A stretch of 64,000 nt of DNA. Source: Mixta intestinalis. GTDB taxonomy: Bacteria > Pseudomonadota > Gammaproteobacteria > Enterobacterales > Enterobacteriaceae. Shown here piece by piece: positions 1 to 7,930 of this stretch. The notes below the pieces were generated by a model. It was given only the letters and a program-made list of their open reading frames with translations, had not been told where the DNA came from and made no database searches. The stretch is taken from positions 4,635,600-4,699,599 of the forward strand of contig NZ_CP028271.1 in assembly GCF_009914055.1 (NCBI RefSeq), in the 5' to 3' direction. How positions within the stretch are numbered: the first letter of the stretch is position 1; the number at the start of each line of letters is the position of its first letter. The translations under genes and the position numbers were made by a program.

Positions 1-411
1 GTGGTTATCGGCATGGGCGCGTGCACCGACTCTAAAGTGAACCGTATGCGCTTTAAAGATCACGATTTCGCTGCCATTGCCGATTTCGATATGGTGCGTA
101 ATGCGGCAGACGCGGCAAAAGCGCTGGGTATTGAAGCGCGAGTAGGTAACCTGTTCTCTGCCGATCTTTTCTATACGCCGGACCCGCAAATGTTCGACGT
201 AATGGAAAAATATGGCATTCTCGGTATTGAGATGGAGGCGGCAGGCATTTATGGCGTGGCGGCGGAGTTCGGGGCGAAAGCGCTGGCCATCTGTACCGTT
301 TCTGACCATCTCCGCACCCGCGAAGAGACCACCGCGGCTGAACGCCAGACCACCTTCAGCGATATGATTAAAATTGCGCTGGAGTCCGTGTTGCTGGGCG
401 ACAAAGCTTAA
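1..411 (+). CDS. deoD: Purine-nucleoside phosphorylase DeoD (3' part only)
   Basis: The window opens inside this gene. The 136 visible residues match the C-terminal part of the 239-aa hexameric DeoD, so about 103 N-terminal residues lie outside, and the GTG at position 1 is an internal valine. The enzyme phosphorolyses purine (deoxy)nucleosides to the base and (deoxy)ribose-1-phosphate in the cytoplasm. Visible are the MEMEAAG-type nucleoside-binding segment (here GIEMEAAGIYGVAAEFGAKA) and the conserved CTVSDH segment carrying the catalytic-region aspartate. The ending ESVLLGDKA resembles the E. coli terminus. In E. coli deoD is the last gene of deoCABD, and the terminator right after it here fits that position. 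A deoR homologue lies about 10 kb downstream. Confidence 0.95.
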   Translation: MVIGMGACTDSKVNRMRFKDHDFAAIADFDMVRNAADAAKALGIEARVGNLFSADLFYTPDPQMFDVMEKYGILGIEMEAAGIYGVAAEFGAKALAICTVSDHLRTREETTAAERQTTFSDMIKIALESVLLGDKA

Positions 412-417
412 AATCTG

Positions 418-450
418 ACCGGGCGGGCATTGCGCCTCGTCCGGTTTTTG
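418..450 (+). terminator. Intrinsic terminator after deoD
   Basis: Arms ACCGGGCG (418-425) and CGTCCGGT (438-445) pair with one G-T wobble and are followed by four more T residues. It lies 6 nt after the deoD stop and between convergent deoD and smp, so it may act on both strands. Confidence 0.75.
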
Positions 451-481
451 TTCCTGCCGCTTTTACGCTATCCGCAACCGC

Positions 482-1147
482 TTAATGTTTCTCCGCGTCG
501 GTTACCTTCCCGTCCTGCTCGTCATTGTCTTCTTTTACCGGCGTGCTGGCGGTCAGCAGGAACGGTGACTGCTGCCAGCGGGTGCGACGATCGCGCAGCA
601 GGGTACGAGTCAGAATAATACCGATCGCCAGCGCCAGCAGCATCATCAGCCGTAGAATGTTGGTGGTGTTATCCACCTGTTTGGCCTCGGTAACCAGCAC
701 ATGCGTATCCAGGGTAACGCGCAGAAATCCTTGTGGCCCGTCGCTGTTATCCATCGGCTGCACCAGCTGATGGTTAAAATAGCTGCCCGCACGCTTGCCA
801 TCCAGCGCCAGCCGATCGCGAACGCTGATACTTTCGCCGCTACGCGCCACCAGCGAACCTTCACTGTCATAAACGGAAGCGTCAAGGATGCGGCTGTTTT
901 CCGTCATTTGTTGTAAAATGGCGGTGATTTGCGCGCGGTTTTCATCCGGGTTATCCATCAGCGGCGTCAGGGTAAAGGCTACCTGACGCGTCAATGCGCG
1001 CGCCAGATCCTCAACCTGCTCGGAGCGCGCCATCTGGTGGCCCAGACTGAACCATGACGCGCCCTGCATCAGCACGACCAGCAGCGTAAGAGAAATCAGC
1101 ACAATGACCGTGCGGTGCAGACGAAATTTGAGCCGGGTTTTAGCCAT
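482..1147 (-). CDS. smp: Smp/YtjB family membrane protein
   Basis: This 221-aa protein resembles E. coli Smp (YtjB, 214 aa), a membrane protein of undefined function encoded just upstream of and divergent from serB. The start is the ATG at 1147, giving MAKTRLKFRLHR as in E. coli; an in-frame TTG two codons upstream is less likely, and AAGG lies at a suitable distance before the ATG. A hydrophobic segment follows the basic N-terminus (about residues 14-32), then a periplasmic-looking domain with a conserved stretch around RSGESISVRDRLALDGKRAG, then a second membrane segment (ILRLMMLLALAIGIILTRTLL), and a polar acidic C-tail. The fold recalls the sensor-like periplasmic domains of signalling proteins, but no output domain is present. 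Confidence 0.9.
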   Translation of the reverse strand: MAKTRLKFRLHRTVIVLISLTLLVVLMQGASWFSLGHQMARSEQVEDLARALTRQVAFTLTPLMDNPDENRAQITAILQQMTENSRILDASVYDSEGSLVARSGESISVRDRLALDGKRAGSYFNHQLVQPMDNSDGPQGFLRVTLDTHVLVTEAKQVDNTTNILRLMMLLALAIGIILTRTLLRDRRTRWQQSPFLLTASTPVKEDNDEQDGKVTDAEKH

Positions 1148-1327
1148 TTCCAACCTTAAATCATAATCAACAGCGGGGAGTCTGTTTTTGCGACTTTATG
1201 TTGCCAGAAGCGCGGCTGTCAGGGTAGCCTCTTGCGAGGTTTTCTCTACAGGCTGTGGCCCGGCCCGGATGTCAAACAGAACGTCCTTTGATGGCGACAG
1301 CCGATCATCTTCCCCACAGGAGTTGTA

Positions 1328-2302
1328 ATGCCTAATCGTTTGACCTGGTGCGACCTGCCTTCCGATGTTTCTTTTTGGCCTGGCTTGCCGCTTTCACTGA
1401 GCGGCGATGAAGTGATGCCGCTGGATTATCGCGCCGGGCGTACCGGCTGGCTGCTCTATGGGCACCAGCTTGATAAGGAGCGCCTGACGGCATATCAACG
1501 TCAGTTGGGTGCGGCGATGGTGATCGTTAGTGCCTGGTGCATTGATGATTATCAGGTGATTCGTCTGGCCGGTTCATTAACGCCGCGCGCGACACGTCTG
1601 GCCCACGAAGCCGGGCTGGACGTAGCGCCGCTGGGCAAGATTCCGCATCTGAAAACGCCGGGGCTGCTGGTAATGGATATGGATTCCACAGCGATTCAGA
1701 TCGAATGTATTGATGAAATAGCCCGCCTCGCCGGATGCGGCGAGCAGGTGGCTGAAGTGACCGAACGGGCGATGCGTGGCGAGCTTGATTTTACCGCCAG
1801 CCTGCGACAGCGCGTGGCGACGCTAAAAGGGGCCGATGCCAATATTTTGCAGCAGGTGCGCGATGCGCTGCCGCTGACGCCGGGGCTTTGCACGCTGGTG
1901 CAGAAGCTACAGGCGCTGGGCTGGCGCGTGGCAATCGCCTCCGGCGGCTTTACCTTTTTCGCAGAGTACCTGCGCGATCGGCTCCATCTGGATGCGATTG
2001 CCGCCAACGAGTTGGAAATTCGCGACGGAACTTTCACTGGCGACGTCATCGGCCCGATAGTGGATGCGCAATATAAAGCTGAAATGCTGGCTAAACTGGC
2101 GCAGCGTTATGAAATCCCTGTAGAGCAAACGGTAGCGATTGGCGATGGCGCGAACGATCTGCTGATGATTAAAGCCTCTGGCTTAGGCATCGCTTATCAC
2201 GCCAAGCCGAAAGTTAACGAACAAACTGAAGTGACGATTCGTCATGCCGATCTGATGGGCGTATTTTGTATCCTCAGCGGCAGCCTGAATCATGAGTCTT
2301 AA
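1328..2302 (+). CDS. serB: Phosphoserine phosphatase SerB
   Basis: SerB performs the last step of serine synthesis, hydrolysing phosphoserine to serine in the cytoplasm. At 324 aa it is close to the E. coli length (322). The N-terminal ~110 residues form the regulatory domain, and a HAD domain follows: DMDST at 117-121 supplies the nucleophile and general acid, the conserved serine-glycine of ASGGF near 205 is motif II, and GDGAND at 272-277 is motif IV. After motif IV this protein has LLM where E. coli has LPM; the acidic residues are intact. The ATG at 1328 follows AGGAG closely. serB is divergent from smp across 180 bp and is followed 16 nt later by radA, as in E. coli, so the two are probably co-transcribed. 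Confidence 0.97.
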   Translation: MPNRLTWCDLPSDVSFWPGLPLSLSGDEVMPLDYRAGRTGWLLYGHQLDKERLTAYQRQLGAAMVIVSAWCIDDYQVIRLAGSLTPRATRLAHEAGLDVAPLGKIPHLKTPGLLVMDMDSTAIQIECIDEIARLAGCGEQVAEVTERAMRGELDFTASLRQRVATLKGADANILQQVRDALPLTPGLCTLVQKLQALGWRVAIASGGFTFFAEYLRDRLHLDAIAANELEIRDGTFTGDVIGPIVDAQYKAEMLAKLAQRYEIPVEQTVAIGDGANDLLMIKASGLGIAYHAKPKVNEQTEVTIRHADLMGVFCILSGSLNHES

Positions 2303-2318
2303 TAATTGAGGAACTGAA

Positions 2319-3701
2319 TTGGCCAAAGCGGTAAAACGTGCCTTCGTCTGCAATGAATGTGGCGCAGACTACCCGCGCTGGCAGGGGCAATGTAGCGCCT
2401 GCCATGCCTGGAACACTATCACCGAAGTGAGGCTGGCGGCCTCGCCTGCGGCGGCGCGCAACGAGCGGCTTTCCGGCTATGCGGGTACAGCCGGAGCCAG
2501 CCGCGTGCAGAAGCTATCTGAAATCAGTCTGGAAGCGCTGCCGCGTTTTTCTACCGGTTTCAAAGAGTTTGATCGCGTGCTCGGCGGCGGCGTGGTGCCG
2601 GGCAGTGCTATCCTGATTGGCGGTAACCCCGGTGCAGGGAAGAGTACCTTACTGCTGCAAACGCTGTGCAAACTGTCGGTGGAAATGAAAACGCTGTATG
2701 TCACCGGCGAAGAATCGCTACAGCAGGTGGCGATGCGCGCGCACCGTTTGGGATTGCCGACGGAAAATCTTAATATGCTGTCGGAAACCAGCATCGAGCA
2801 GATCTGTCTGATTGCCGAGCAGGAACAGCCGAAGCTGATGGTTATCGACTCCATCCAGGTGATGCATATGGCGGAGATCCAATCTTCACCGGGCAGCGTG
2901 GCGCAGGTACGTGAAACCGCCGCCTATTTAACGCGCTTCGCCAAGACGCGCGGCGTGGCGATCGTTATGGTTGGTCACGTAACCAAAGATGGCTCGCTGG
3001 CGGGGCCGAAAGTGCTGGAGCACTGCATCGACTGCTCTGTTCTGCTGGATGGCGATGCCGATTCGCGCTTCCGCACACTGCGCAGCCATAAAAACCGCTT
3101 CGGTGCGGTGAATGAACTGGGCGTGTTTGCCATGACCGAGCAGGGGATGCGCGAAGTCAGCAACCCGTCAGCGATTTTCCTCTCGCGCGGTGATGAGGTG
3201 ACCGCCGGTAGCTCGGTGATGGTGGTCTGGGAAGGGACTCGTCCGCTACTGGTGGAGATTCAGGCTCTGGTGGATCACTCCATGATGGCTAATCCACGAC
3301 GTGTTGCGGTCGGGCTGGAACAGAACCGCCTGGCGATTTTACTGGCGGTGTTGCATCGTCACGGTGGATTACAGATGGCCGATCAGGATGTGTTCGTCAA
3401 TGTGGTCGGCGGGGTAAAGGTTACCGAAACCAGTGCGGATCTGGCGCTGATGCTGGCAATGGTTTCCAGTTTGCGCGATCGCCCGTTGCCGCAGGATCTG
3501 GTGATCTTTGGCGAAGTGGGGCTGGCGGGTGAAATTCGTCCGGTGCCGAGCGGGCAGGAGCGTATTTCTGAAGCGTCCAAGCATGGCTTCCGCCGCGCCA
3601 TCGTACCGGCAGCGAACGCGCCGAAAAAAGTACCGGAAAATATGAAGGTTTACCCGGTGAAGAAGCTGGCTGACGCGCTGGCGATTCTGGATGAGTTATA
3701 A
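2319..3701 (+). CDS. radA: DNA repair protein RadA (Sms)
   Basis: RadA is a RecA-like, Lon-related ATPase that drives branch migration of recombination intermediates. Its 460 aa equal the E. coli length. Visible parts in order are a zinc finger with C11, C14, C25 and C28, a Walker A motif GGNPGAGKST near residue 95, the RadA-specific KNRFG motif in RSHKNRFGAVNE near 255, and a C-terminal Lon protease-like domain lacking the protease dyad. The start is a TTG at 2319 preceded by GAGG; the N-terminus MAKAVKRAFVCNECG matches the family there, and no ATG or GTG fits. It follows serB by 16 nt and ends at a strong terminator before nadR. Confidence 0.97.
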   Translation: MAKAVKRAFVCNECGADYPRWQGQCSACHAWNTITEVRLAASPAAARNERLSGYAGTAGASRVQKLSEISLEALPRFSTGFKEFDRVLGGGVVPGSAILIGGNPGAGKSTLLLQTLCKLSVEMKTLYVTGEESLQQVAMRAHRLGLPTENLNMLSETSIEQICLIAEQEQPKLMVIDSIQVMHMAEIQSSPGSVAQVRETAAYLTRFAKTRGVAIVMVGHVTKDGSLAGPKVLEHCIDCSVLLDGDADSRFRTLRSHKNRFGAVNELGVFAMTEQGMREVSNPSAIFLSRGDEVTAGSSVMVVWEGTRPLLVEIQALVDHSMMANPRRVAVGLEQNRLAILLAVLHRHGGLQMADQDVFVNVVGGVKVTETSADLALMLAMVSSLRDRPLPQDLVIFGEVGLAGEIRPVPSGQERISEASKHGFRRAIVPAANAPKKVPENMKVYPVKKLADALAILDEL

Positions 3702-3730
3702 TTTCTCATCGCGGGAATTAACCTGTCGTT

Positions 3731-3757
3731 GGGGTGAGCCTGTGCTCACCCCTTTTT
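3731..3757 (+). terminator. Strong hairpin terminator between radA and nadR
   Basis: Perfect 9-bp arms GGGGTGAGC and GCTCACCCC with a 4-nt loop are followed by five T residues. The hairpin ends only 12 nt before the nadR start codon, leaving room for the AGGAGG ribosome-binding site but not for a separate promoter between hairpin and gene. Confidence 0.9.
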
Positions 3758-3769
3758 GCAGGAGGCATT

Positions 3770-4948
3770 ATGTCAACATTTGAATATCTGAAAACCGCCA
3801 TTCGCCAGCAAGGACATACCTTACAGCAGGTTGCCGACGCCAGCGGCATGACCAAAGGTTATCTCAGCCAGCTGCTAAACGCCAAAATCAAAAGCCCCAG
3901 CGCGCAAAAGCTGGAAGCGCTGCATCGCTTTCTGGGACTGGCCTTTCCTCGCCGGGAGAAAACCGTCGGCGTAGTGTTTGGCAAGTTCTATCCTCTGCAT
4001 ACCGGTCATATTTATCTTATTCAGCGTGCCTGTAGCCAGGTTGATGAGCTGCACATTATTATGGGACACGATGAGCCACGCGATCGGCAGCTGTTTGAAA
4101 ACAGCGCCATGTCTCAGCAGCCGACCGTGAGCGATCGGCTACGCTGGCTTTTGCAGACGTTTAAATATCAGAAGAATATTCGTATTCACGCCTTCAACGA
4201 AGAGGGGATGGAGCCTTATCCGCACGGCTGGGATGTCTGGAGCCGGGGGATTAGCGCGTTTATGGCGGAAAAGGGGATTGAGCCGGGCTGCGTTTATACC
4301 AGTGAGGAGCTGGATGCACCGCAATATCGTCAGCACCTGGGCATTGAAACCGTGGTAATCGATCCTCAACGCTCCTTTATGAATATCAGCGGTGCGCAGA
4401 TACGCCAGAATCCTTTTCGCTACTGGGAGTATATACCTACCGAAGTGAAGCCGTTCTTCGTGCGCACCGTCGCTATCCTGGGGGGAGAATCCAGCGGCAA
4501 GTCGATCCTGGTCAACAAGCTCGCCAATATTTTTAATACCTCCAGCGCATGGGAATATGGGCGTGACTACGTCTTTTCGCATCTTGGTGGCGATGAAATG
4601 GCGCTGCAGTACTCCGATTATGACAAGATTGCATTGGGTCATGCGCAATATATCGATTTTGCCGTTAAGTACGCTAATAAGGTTACCTTCATTGATACCG
4701 ACTTCGTCACGACTCAAGCTTTTTGCAAAAAATATGAGGGTCGTGAACATCCCTTCGTACAGGCGCTGATCGATGAGTATCGTTTTGATCTGGTTATCCT
4801 GCTTGAAAATAATGTGCCCTGGGTGGCCGACGGCTTACGTAGCCTGGGCAGTGCGAACGATCGAAAAGAGTTCCAGGACTTATTGATAACAAAGTTGAAT
4901 GAAAATCAGATTAAATATGAATATATAAAGCGAAGAAAGTTACGATGA
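3770..4948 (+). CDS. nadR: NadR, NAD regulator/NMN adenylyltransferase/NR kinase, C-terminally frameshifted
   Basis: NadR represses NAD biosynthesis and salvages nicotinamide riboside. The protein as read is 392 aa from the ATG at 3770 (AGGAGG just upstream). It has an N-terminal helix-turn-helix (residues 1-60), an NMN adenylyltransferase domain with GKFYPLHTGH at 71-80, and a ribosylnicotinamide kinase domain with P-loop GGESSGKS at 238-245. It closely follows E. coli NadR until ...NQIKYEYI and then ends abruptly. The missing conserved tail (RFLRCVELVR) is present immediately downstream in the +1 frame. Removing one base from the AAA run at 4927-4929 restores an ORF ending at 5003 of exactly 410 aa, the E. 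coli length. The terminal lesion is a genuine mutation or a sequencing indel; whether the shortened kinase domain works cannot be told here. Confidence 0.93.
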   Translation: MSTFEYLKTAIRQQGHTLQQVADASGMTKGYLSQLLNAKIKSPSAQKLEALHRFLGLAFPRREKTVGVVFGKFYPLHTGHIYLIQRACSQVDELHIIMGHDEPRDRQLFENSAMSQQPTVSDRLRWLLQTFKYQKNIRIHAFNEEGMEPYPHGWDVWSRGISAFMAEKGIEPGCVYTSEELDAPQYRQHLGIETVVIDPQRSFMNISGAQIRQNPFRYWEYIPTEVKPFFVRTVAILGGESSGKSILVNKLANIFNTSSAWEYGRDYVFSHLGGDEMALQYSDYDKIALGHAQYIDFAVKYANKVTFIDTDFVTTQAFCKKYEGREHPFVQALIDEYRFDLVILLENNVPWVADGLRSLGSANDRKEFQDLLITKLNENQIKYEYIKRRKLR

Positions 4949-5003
4949 GCGCTTTTTGCGTTGCGTAGAGCTGGTCAGGAATATGCTGGAAAACGGTAAG
5001 TAA
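4928..5003 (+). other. Displaced 3' tail of nadR in the +1 frame
   Basis: In the frame one base ahead of nadR, the sequence reads EESYDERFLRCVELVRNMLENGK followed by TAA at 5001-5003. The core RFLRCVELVR is identical to the E. coli NadR C-terminus. It has no start of its own, so it is best read as the severed end of nadR. Confidence 0.88.
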
Positions 5004-5009
5004 TAGATC

Positions 5010-5052
5010 AAGCAAGCTGTCCGTGCTCCGATACTGTCAGTTTGCTTTTTTG
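5010..5052 (+). terminator. Intrinsic terminator after nadR
   Basis: Arms AAGCAAGCTG (5010-5019) and CAGTTTGCTT (5038-5047) pair over 10 bp with one wobble, followed by a T run. It lies 6 nt after the restored nadR stop, which supports 5003 as the original gene end. Confidence 0.75.
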
Positions 5053-5638
5053 ATTCGGAATGTTCTCATTGATAATCCATCCTAACTGAATCAGCCTAAT
5101 GTTTCACTAATTAAAACAGATCCACCCCAACTATCGCTTTACGGCTTTAGGTTATTGCTCGCTGTGCTTAAAGTTGTTACTTATTGATTTATAAGGCTTA
5201 GCACTATAAATCAAAGCGTTAAAATGCTATTCTTTTTGCTATCGTAGCGGCTTTAATTTATAAGTTGAATTTTATGATCGACGGGATTAACTTTTTTCTT
5301 TAAGCGGGGAGAATTACGGAGTAACGTTAACTTGAGACATAGCTTATATATTGTCAGGACTATATTAACTATCTTTGGCGTGTATTTTTATTCTGCCTTT
5401 GACTACTTAAACTGTGGTAAATATATAGTTAACTTTCGATTAATTAGCTGACTATTATAAAAGTAAACGGATTTTACTCTAACCCAGGCAAAAAGAGTTA
5501 ATGCATCTATTGCTTCAGGGGCTTTGAAGCTATACGCGCAAAACGGCATCTATACATTATTCCAGGCAATATCATCCTACTCATCTGATGGTGCGTAGAG
5601 AGGCTATAACCGGAAAGAATCAAGGGAGTGTAATAATT
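5053..5638 (+). other. AT-rich non-coding region upstream of a LeuO-like regulator
   Basis: About 590 bp with no credible gene. The sequence is visibly richer in A and T than its neighbours, with many ATTTATA, TTAATT and TATATA stretches. Such DNA before a LysR gene of the LeuO type commonly binds H-NS; that is an inference. I could not fix a single promoter. Confidence 0.5.
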
Positions 5639-6547
5639 ATGTATAAAGATATTAATCATTTGGTAAGAATGGACTTAAACCTGCTGCCTATACTCGATAC
5701 GCTGCTGAATGAAAAAAGCGTCAGCAAAACAGCGGACAGGTTAAATGTTACGCCGCCTGCTATTAGTAAATCGTTGAATAAAATCAGAGATACTTTTCAG
5801 GATCAGCTTTTAGTCCGTTCTGGTATGAGCCTTGAGCTTACCCCGCTGGCCGTGCGTCTGAAACCACAGCTCAGAGAGCTGCTGGATAATATACAAAACG
5901 TGCTGCACCAAAACATTGAAATGAATGGCAGCGAGCTGCCGCGCTCTTTCAATATTGTCACTAACGATATTCTGATGTCGAAACTCAGCTATAAGCTGAT
6001 GAAGAAAAGCATCCAGGAAAACACCAACCACGTGTTTAACTTCAACTATGACAACGCGTCTACCTGCATGCTGCGTAGTGAAGATATCGATCTCTATATC
6101 GGCGAAGATAAGACATTAAGCCCGGAAGTGAAAATTCGTACTATCGGCCATAGCGACTGCGTCTTCATTGCCAAGAAAGATCACCCGGTACTACAGATGG
6201 AAAAGTCGCTTAAGGTGCTGAAAGAGTACATGCTGATCGTCTCAAAAAATAAGCTCAAAGAAGAGATGGAAAGCCTGTATCGCGAACGTGGCTACAAAAG
6301 AAAAATCCACGGTGTCAGCGCCGGATATCTGCCGATGATCGAGAACGTGATCCAGACCAACAGCCTGGGTATCGTGCCTATGTATGTGGTTGATGGCCTG
6401 CAAAGAATGAACCTTGAAGTGGAATTCTTTAAGCCTCAGTTTGAACTGCCGAAGGTGCGCATTATTCAGGCCTGGCACCCACGCTACCACAACTGCTCCT
6501 CGCATAAGTGGTTACGTGATATCTCAAAAGATTTGTTAGAGTTTTAA
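5639..6547 (+). CDS. LysR-family regulator, LeuO/NodD-like
   Basis: This 302-aa protein has a LysR-type architecture. A winged helix-turn-helix lies within residues 10-65 (MDLNLLPILDTLLNEKSVSKTADRL is the start of it, with TPPAISKSLNKIR as recognition helix), followed by a long periplasmic-binding-protein-like sensor domain. The opening RMDLNLLPILD is typical of the LeuO/NodD branch rather than of most LysR proteins. I chose the ATG at 5639, with AAGGGAG about 10 nt upstream, over an ATG at 5588 whose extra 17 residues look unrelated. The effector and targets are unknown. The gene stands alone on the plus strand between two large gaps at a site where E. coli has nadR directly followed by ettA, so it belongs to an accessory insertion. 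Confidence 0.85.
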   Translation: MYKDINHLVRMDLNLLPILDTLLNEKSVSKTADRLNVTPPAISKSLNKIRDTFQDQLLVRSGMSLELTPLAVRLKPQLRELLDNIQNVLHQNIEMNGSELPRSFNIVTNDILMSKLSYKLMKKSIQENTNHVFNFNYDNASTCMLRSEDIDLYIGEDKTLSPEVKIRTIGHSDCVFIAKKDHPVLQMEKSLKVLKEYMLIVSKNKLKEEMESLYRERGYKRKIHGVSAGYLPMIENVIQTNSLGIVPMYVVDGLQRMNLEVEFFKPQFELPKVRIIQAWHPRYHNCSSHKWLRDISKDLLEF

Positions 6548-6797
6548 GGGCCAGTAGCAAACTATTAAGGAACAGGGAAGGTGTATTGAGACGGTTTGAT
6601 GCGCCCTTTTGTGAGCTTCATTTTCGCTATCGCTTATTATTAGCCATTGATGCTCTGTTGTTGCGGTTTGCTGTTTAAAAAATGTTCTGCCATTTTGCCT
6701 GAGCGAGAGGGGAGAAGGCGGCGATGATAAAATTATAAAAATTGCCTCAATAAATAAAAAAGCCGCTTAAAATAAAAGCAACGGTCCAATTGTTATT

Positions 6798-6821
6798 AAC
6801 GCCCCGATTTCGGGGCGTTTT
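6798..6821 (-). terminator. Bidirectional terminator between the LysR gene and the dehydrogenase
   Basis: Arms AACGCCCCG (6798-6806) and CGGGGCGTT (6811-6819) have a 4-nt loop. T residues follow on the plus strand, and an AT-rich flank follows on the minus strand. It lies just past the stop of the minus-strand dehydrogenase. Confidence 0.8.
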
Positions 6822-6833
6822 GCTGTAGGTAAC

Positions 6834-7835
6834 TTAATAAACGATGACGGCTTTGCCACGCATATGGCCTTCCAGCACCTTCTCATGCGCTTGTCTGAGG
6901 CTATCCACGCTCAGCCCTTGCAGCGTTTCATTTAAGGTAGTGGTTAGCTTACCTGCATCCAGCAACCGGGCCACTTCGTCCAGAATTTCTCCCTGGCGCG
7001 CCATATCCGGCGTGGAATACATGCTGCGGGTAAACATAAACTCCCAGTGCAGCGCCGCGCTCTTCAGCTTTAACTGCTCCATATCCAGCGGATGAGCATT
7101 TTCAACGATGGTACAAATCTGTCCCTGCGGCGCAATCAGCTTACCGATGGTATCCCAGTGACCGTCGGTGTCGTTCAGGCAGAAGATATAATCTACCTGC
7201 TGAATGCCATGCTGTGCCAGCTCCTCCGGCATATTCTTGTAGTTGATAACCAGATCTGCACCGCGATCTTTACACCATTGTACCGAGTCGGGACGAGAAG
7301 CGGTGGCGATAACCTTTACCTTGCTGTGCAGTTTGGTGAAGGGGATCGCCAGTGAGCCAACGCCGCCTGCGCCACCGATAATCAGTAAGGTTTGCGTTTC
7401 GCTGGCGTCTGCTATTCTCAGTCGCTCGAACAGGCCTTCCCATGCGGTTAAGGCGGTGAGCGGAATCGCTGCCGCTGCACCAAAATCGAGGCTTTTAGGC
7501 TTGTGACCAACGATGCGCGCATCTACCCGTTGCAATGTGCTGTTGCTGCCGGGACGGGTGATATCGCCTGCGTAGTAAACCTCATCACCCACTTTAAAAT
7601 CGGTTACCTTGCTGCCGGTTTCTACCACCACGCCGCTGGCGTCCCAACCTAAAATACGCGGCTGTTGCAGCCCACTTTTCTGTACGCCTTTATGAACTTT
7701 GGTATCGACCGGGTTCACCGATACGGCTTTCACTTCCACCAGCAGGTCGTATTCGCCAGGCGTGGGTTTCTCTTGCTCAATCTCAATAAACTGCTCTGGA
7801 TGCTGCGGATTAACGGCTACGGCTCTCATGGTCAT
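6834..7835 (-). CDS. Zinc-type alcohol dehydrogenase/quinone oxidoreductase family protein
   Basis: This 333-aa medium-chain dehydrogenase/reductase belongs to the quinone-oxidoreductase-like branch. The N-terminal GroES-like domain includes SVNPVDTKVHKG and GWDASGVVVETGSKV, and the Rossmann fold carries the nucleotide-binding IIGGAGGVGSLAIPFTK. The catalytic-zinc cysteine and histidine of true alcohol dehydrogenases are not apparent, which favours an NADPH-dependent quinone or enone reductase. The start at 7835 (MTMRAVAV) has AAGGAG 7 nt upstream; a longer reading frame upstream lacks a site. It is divergent from a LysR gene 95 bp away, the usual arrangement for a regulator and its target. 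The physiological substrate cannot be read from the sequence. Confidence 0.85.
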   Translation of the reverse strand: MTMRAVAVNPQHPEQFIEIEQEKPTPGEYDLLVEVKAVSVNPVDTKVHKGVQKSGLQQPRILGWDASGVVVETGSKVTDFKVGDEVYYAGDITRPGSNSTLQRVDARIVGHKPKSLDFGAAAAIPLTALTAWEGLFERLRIADASETQTLLIIGGAGGVGSLAIPFTKLHSKVKVIATASRPDSVQWCKDRGADLVINYKNMPEELAQHGIQQVDYIFCLNDTDGHWDTIGKLIAPQGQICTIVENAHPLDMEQLKLKSAALHWEFMFTRSMYSTPDMARQGEILDEVARLLDAGKLTTTLNETLQGLSVDSLRQAHEKVLEGHMRGKAVIVY

Positions 7836-7911
7836 CTCATTTCTCCTTAGTGAATGGGATAAGTGTAGAAGGCGGAGGAAACGATGATAAGATGGACAAT
7901 AACTCACAGAG

Positions 7912-7930
7912 TGTTCGTCTCAGGTGAACA
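7912..7930. promoter_or_regulatory. Dyad in the divergent dehydrogenase-LysR intergenic region
   Basis: TGTTC and GAACA flank a 9-nt spacer directly before the LysR start codon at 7931, overlapping its ribosome-binding site. The size and T-N(n)-A form suit a LysR-type autoregulatory site. No binding data can be inferred. Confidence 0.35.

Noticed and set aside
2278..2302. Possible damage to serB because GDGAND is followed by LLM instead of LPM
   Set aside because: The catalytic acidic residues of the HAD motif are intact and the position after them varies among phosphatases.
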